This document shows, in pieces, positions 62,364-64,000 of a stretch of DNA of 64,000 bases (position 1 is the stretch's first letter; each line of letters begins with the position of its first letter). Under the pieces are notes generated by a model. That model was not told where the DNA came from and did not search any database. It worked only from the letters and a program-made list of their open reading frames with translations. The stretch lies in the NCBI RefSeq assembly GCF_000760695.4, contig NZ_JHEG04000001.1:1520717-1584716 (forward strand), in the 5' to 3' direction. This DNA comes from Tolypothrix bouteillei VB521301. GTDB taxonomy: Bacteria; Cyanobacteriota; Cyanobacteriia; Cyanobacteriales; Nostocaceae. A program made the position numbers and the translations under genes.

Positions 62364-64000
62364 TTAAGCGCTCAAGCCATCAGTATTGCCGATCGCTATG
62401 TTATCGTTAGCTAAACCATACTGCAACCCAGCAAGTCCCACGCGTGGGTCGAGATTGAGTGTTGTTCCTAACTCAAGCACGAGAATTTCATTGTTGTCCG
62501 GAGCAGACGATCGCCCACCACCACCGGGGTAGTTGTTATCATTGGCAACTAAGATCGTGTTGCGATCGAGCACCAACACATCCTCGATAGTCACAAAGGG
62601 GAAGGTAAACAATTGACTGCCATCGCCATTCAAGTCCTTTGGATCTTGAACGTTCAGCAGGTTGGCAACTTCCTCTTTAGCAACAAAGCCATTGGCATCT
62701 TTCTGAGAAAGGTCAACTTTGAAAATCTTTTTAAATTGTGCGGTAGCACCTTGACCGTTATCACGCTCAATGACAAGATACTCACTATCGTTAATAACGG
62801 TAAAATCACCAATGGCGTTGCTTGGGTTTTCCAGTTGATAGTAACCAGCAATACCATCAAACTTATTCGATACCAGATCGTATTGGTAGATTCTCAACGA
62901 ACCTACCGGATCGCCCACCACAGTTCCTTCAAGTAATGGGTACAGAGTCGTTTTACTGGGGTTAATTGCTAAGCCCTCAAATCCTCTAGAACCACCAAGA
63001 TTAGAAACTACGGGTTCTCCTACATACAAGTCGCGTACCGTATCGCCTGTTCCGGGGAAGTCTGTGAAGAAACCATCAACACCCAACTCGATGAACTGCT
63101 TGTACTCCTGTACGGGATCGCCGTTGTAATCTGATGCTAAGAAGACACTTTCATTGCGGAAGGTGTAAGGATGGACCAACAAACCGGCAGTATGGGCATC
63201 TTGAACTAAAGTTGTGGGATTACCCAAAACTCTATCCGCATCGTTAATAGTCCCATCACCATTAAGGTCATCTGGCTGACCGTCACCGTTGCGATCGACT
63301 GTTTGCGCTGGGACAATTAAACGTTTGTTGGGACCGATACCAGATGCGTAGTCATTGACAAAATCTAATCCTGTTGGGGTTGCTAAGTCGCCATAGGTAC
63401 GAGAGTCGCCACTGACTGTAAAGTCATAAGGCTTTTCTGTTGCATTACCATATAACTGAACCAGTGGCACGTCAATCCCTGCTTTGGGCAACAGTACATC
63501 ATTCAGTTCTTGTAAATTTCCCACTTCAAAGGATTGGATAAAGATCCGCGTTGGATCGGTAAAGCTCTTAGCAACTAAAGTATCAACTAACTCTTTACCC
63601 AAGTTGGTATTGATAGGGGTTCCATCGATACGTTTGCCTTCCGTGGCAAAATAGGTGGGGTGCTTAGTTTCAGGATAAATGCCTATCTTGCGCCCGGTTT
63701 CTTTTTCCACCTGCTGCACTAAGTCAATGACTTCTGCTAGGGTAGGAATCTTTAAACCATCATTGTTGTATTCAGTTCCTCGCAAATCGGGTAAGCGTTC
63801 GATAGCATTGAGAGTTTTAATTTCTGCGAGGGTAAAGTCTTCCGAGAACCAGCCCCGGATAGTACGACCGTCAATGACTTTAGTGGTCAGACGGTCGGCG
63901 AACTCAGGACGTTGGTAAACGTCCGTGCTGGTGTCCGAAGTGTTGAGCGTACCATCTGCGTTAAGAATGGCAAGAGCGTTTTCGTGACGGGCAATTAGGA
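62364..64000 (-). CDS. Glycerophosphodiester phosphodiesterase, partial (5' end outside window)
   Basis: The frame runs unbroken to the window edge, 545 codons here. [20 protein letters not shown] and [14 protein letters not shown] give the GDPD N-terminal His-Glu metal region (RHE), and [13 protein letters not shown] the second. Residues after about 160 carry [20 protein letters not shown], a dockerin/EF-like Ca-binding loop inserted in the barrel. The C-terminal 240 residues look like a phytase/esterase-like beta-propeller ([20 protein letters not shown]). It hydrolyses glycerophosphodiesters to glycerol-3-phosphate; a phosphate-scavenging role is likely. No signal is seen because the start is missing. 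Confidence 0.88.
   Translation of the reverse strand, partial: LIARHENALAILNADGTLNTSDTSTDVYQRPEFADRLTTKVIDGRTIRGWFSEDFTLAEIKTLNAIERLPDLRGTEYNNDGLKIPTLAEVIDLVQQVEKETGRKIGIYPETKHPTYFATEGKRIDGTPINTNLGKELVDTLVAKSFTDPTRIFIQSFEVGNLQELNDVLLPKAGIDVPLVQLYGNATEKPYDFTVSGDSRTYGDLATPTGLDFVNDYASGIGPNKRLIVPAQTVDRNGDGQPDDLNGDGTINDADRVLGNPTTLVQDAHTAGLLVHPYTFRNESVFLASDYNGDPVQEYKQFIELGVDGFFTDFPGTGDTVRDLYVGEPVVSNLGGSRGFEGLAINPSKTTLYPLLEGTVVGDPVGSLRIYQYDLVSNKFDGIAGYYQLENPSNAIGDFTVINDSEYLVIERDNGQGATAQFKKIFKVDLSQKDANGFVAKEEVANLLNVQDPKDLNGDGSQLFTFPFVTIEDVLVLDRNTILVANDNNYPGGGGRSSAPDNNEILVLELGTTLNLDPRVGLAGLQYGLANDNIAIGNTDGLSA

Noticed and set aside
1..64000. tRNA, rRNA, tmRNA or riboswitch genes
   Set aside because: No T-loop/anticodon pattern or known RNA motif found by eye on either strand; a tRNAscan and Infernal run would be decisive.

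Overview
The window reads as chromosomal DNA of a filamentous, heterocyst-type cyanobacterium (Nostocales). The evidence is frequent HIP1 (GCGATCGC) octamers, the fraC-fraD-fraE septal-junction operon, a CemA/PxcA proton-extrusion protein, a cyanobacterial-type TSD rhodopsin, many GAF/PAS/CHASE3 sensor kinases, Tat-exported redox and phosphatase enzymes, and intergenic heptanucleotide repeats (STRR) typical of heterocystous genomes. No rRNA, tRNA or CRISPR array was found by eye.

Layout. 1-1038: three minus-strand genes for small membrane or unknown proteins, possibly a secretion/conjugation-like cluster cut by the window edge. 1.6-4 kb: an amidase and a 5'-truncated amino-acid permease. 4.2-9.3 kb: divergent Tat-exported vanadium haloperoxidase and PhoX phosphatase, separated by 0.9 kb of regulatory DNA with a Pho-box-like motif and a 24-bp repeat. 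9.5-19 kb: MFS transporter, small soluble proteins, GAF histidine kinase, DM13 lipoprotein, an SDR/FMN-reductase pair and MsrB. 19-33 kb: GH63-type glucosidase, a sensor kinase, a minus-strand redox cluster (NDH-2, DoxX-like, GMC oxidoreductase, SGNH lipoprotein), an EamA exporter and a kinase/regulator operon. 33-43 kb: HTH-AAA-GGDEF-like fusion, PxcA, UvrD/AddB-like ATPase, MsrA, a patch of small DNA-binding-type genes and a tandem-domain CobO. 43-46.6 kb: fraCDE and a pentapeptide-repeat protein. 46.8-51.8 kb: divergent two-component pair, DUF981 protein divergent from the rhodopsin, purN. 51.8-53.7 kb: an IS200/IS605-family tnpB-only element with a divergent RHH-like gene. 53.7-64 kb: CPBP protease, DUF3326 protein, ferredoxin, AcnB, HicB-HicA, a Uma2 pseudogene, a parvulin, and a partial glycerophosphodiester phosphodiesterase.

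How the genes work together. Phosphorus scavenging is suggested by phoX and the GDPD gene, oxidative-stress repair by MsrA and MsrB, ion and light physiology by PxcA and the rhodopsin, and cell-cell communication by FraCDE. Coordinates of two small genes (38 and 58 codons) and one partial gene were read directly from the sequence. The most interesting items are the TSD rhodopsin, the AAA protein with a degenerate GGDEF domain, the tnpB element with its RHH partner and a transposase-less relative of its right end, and heptamer repeats that supply stop codons to flanking genes.
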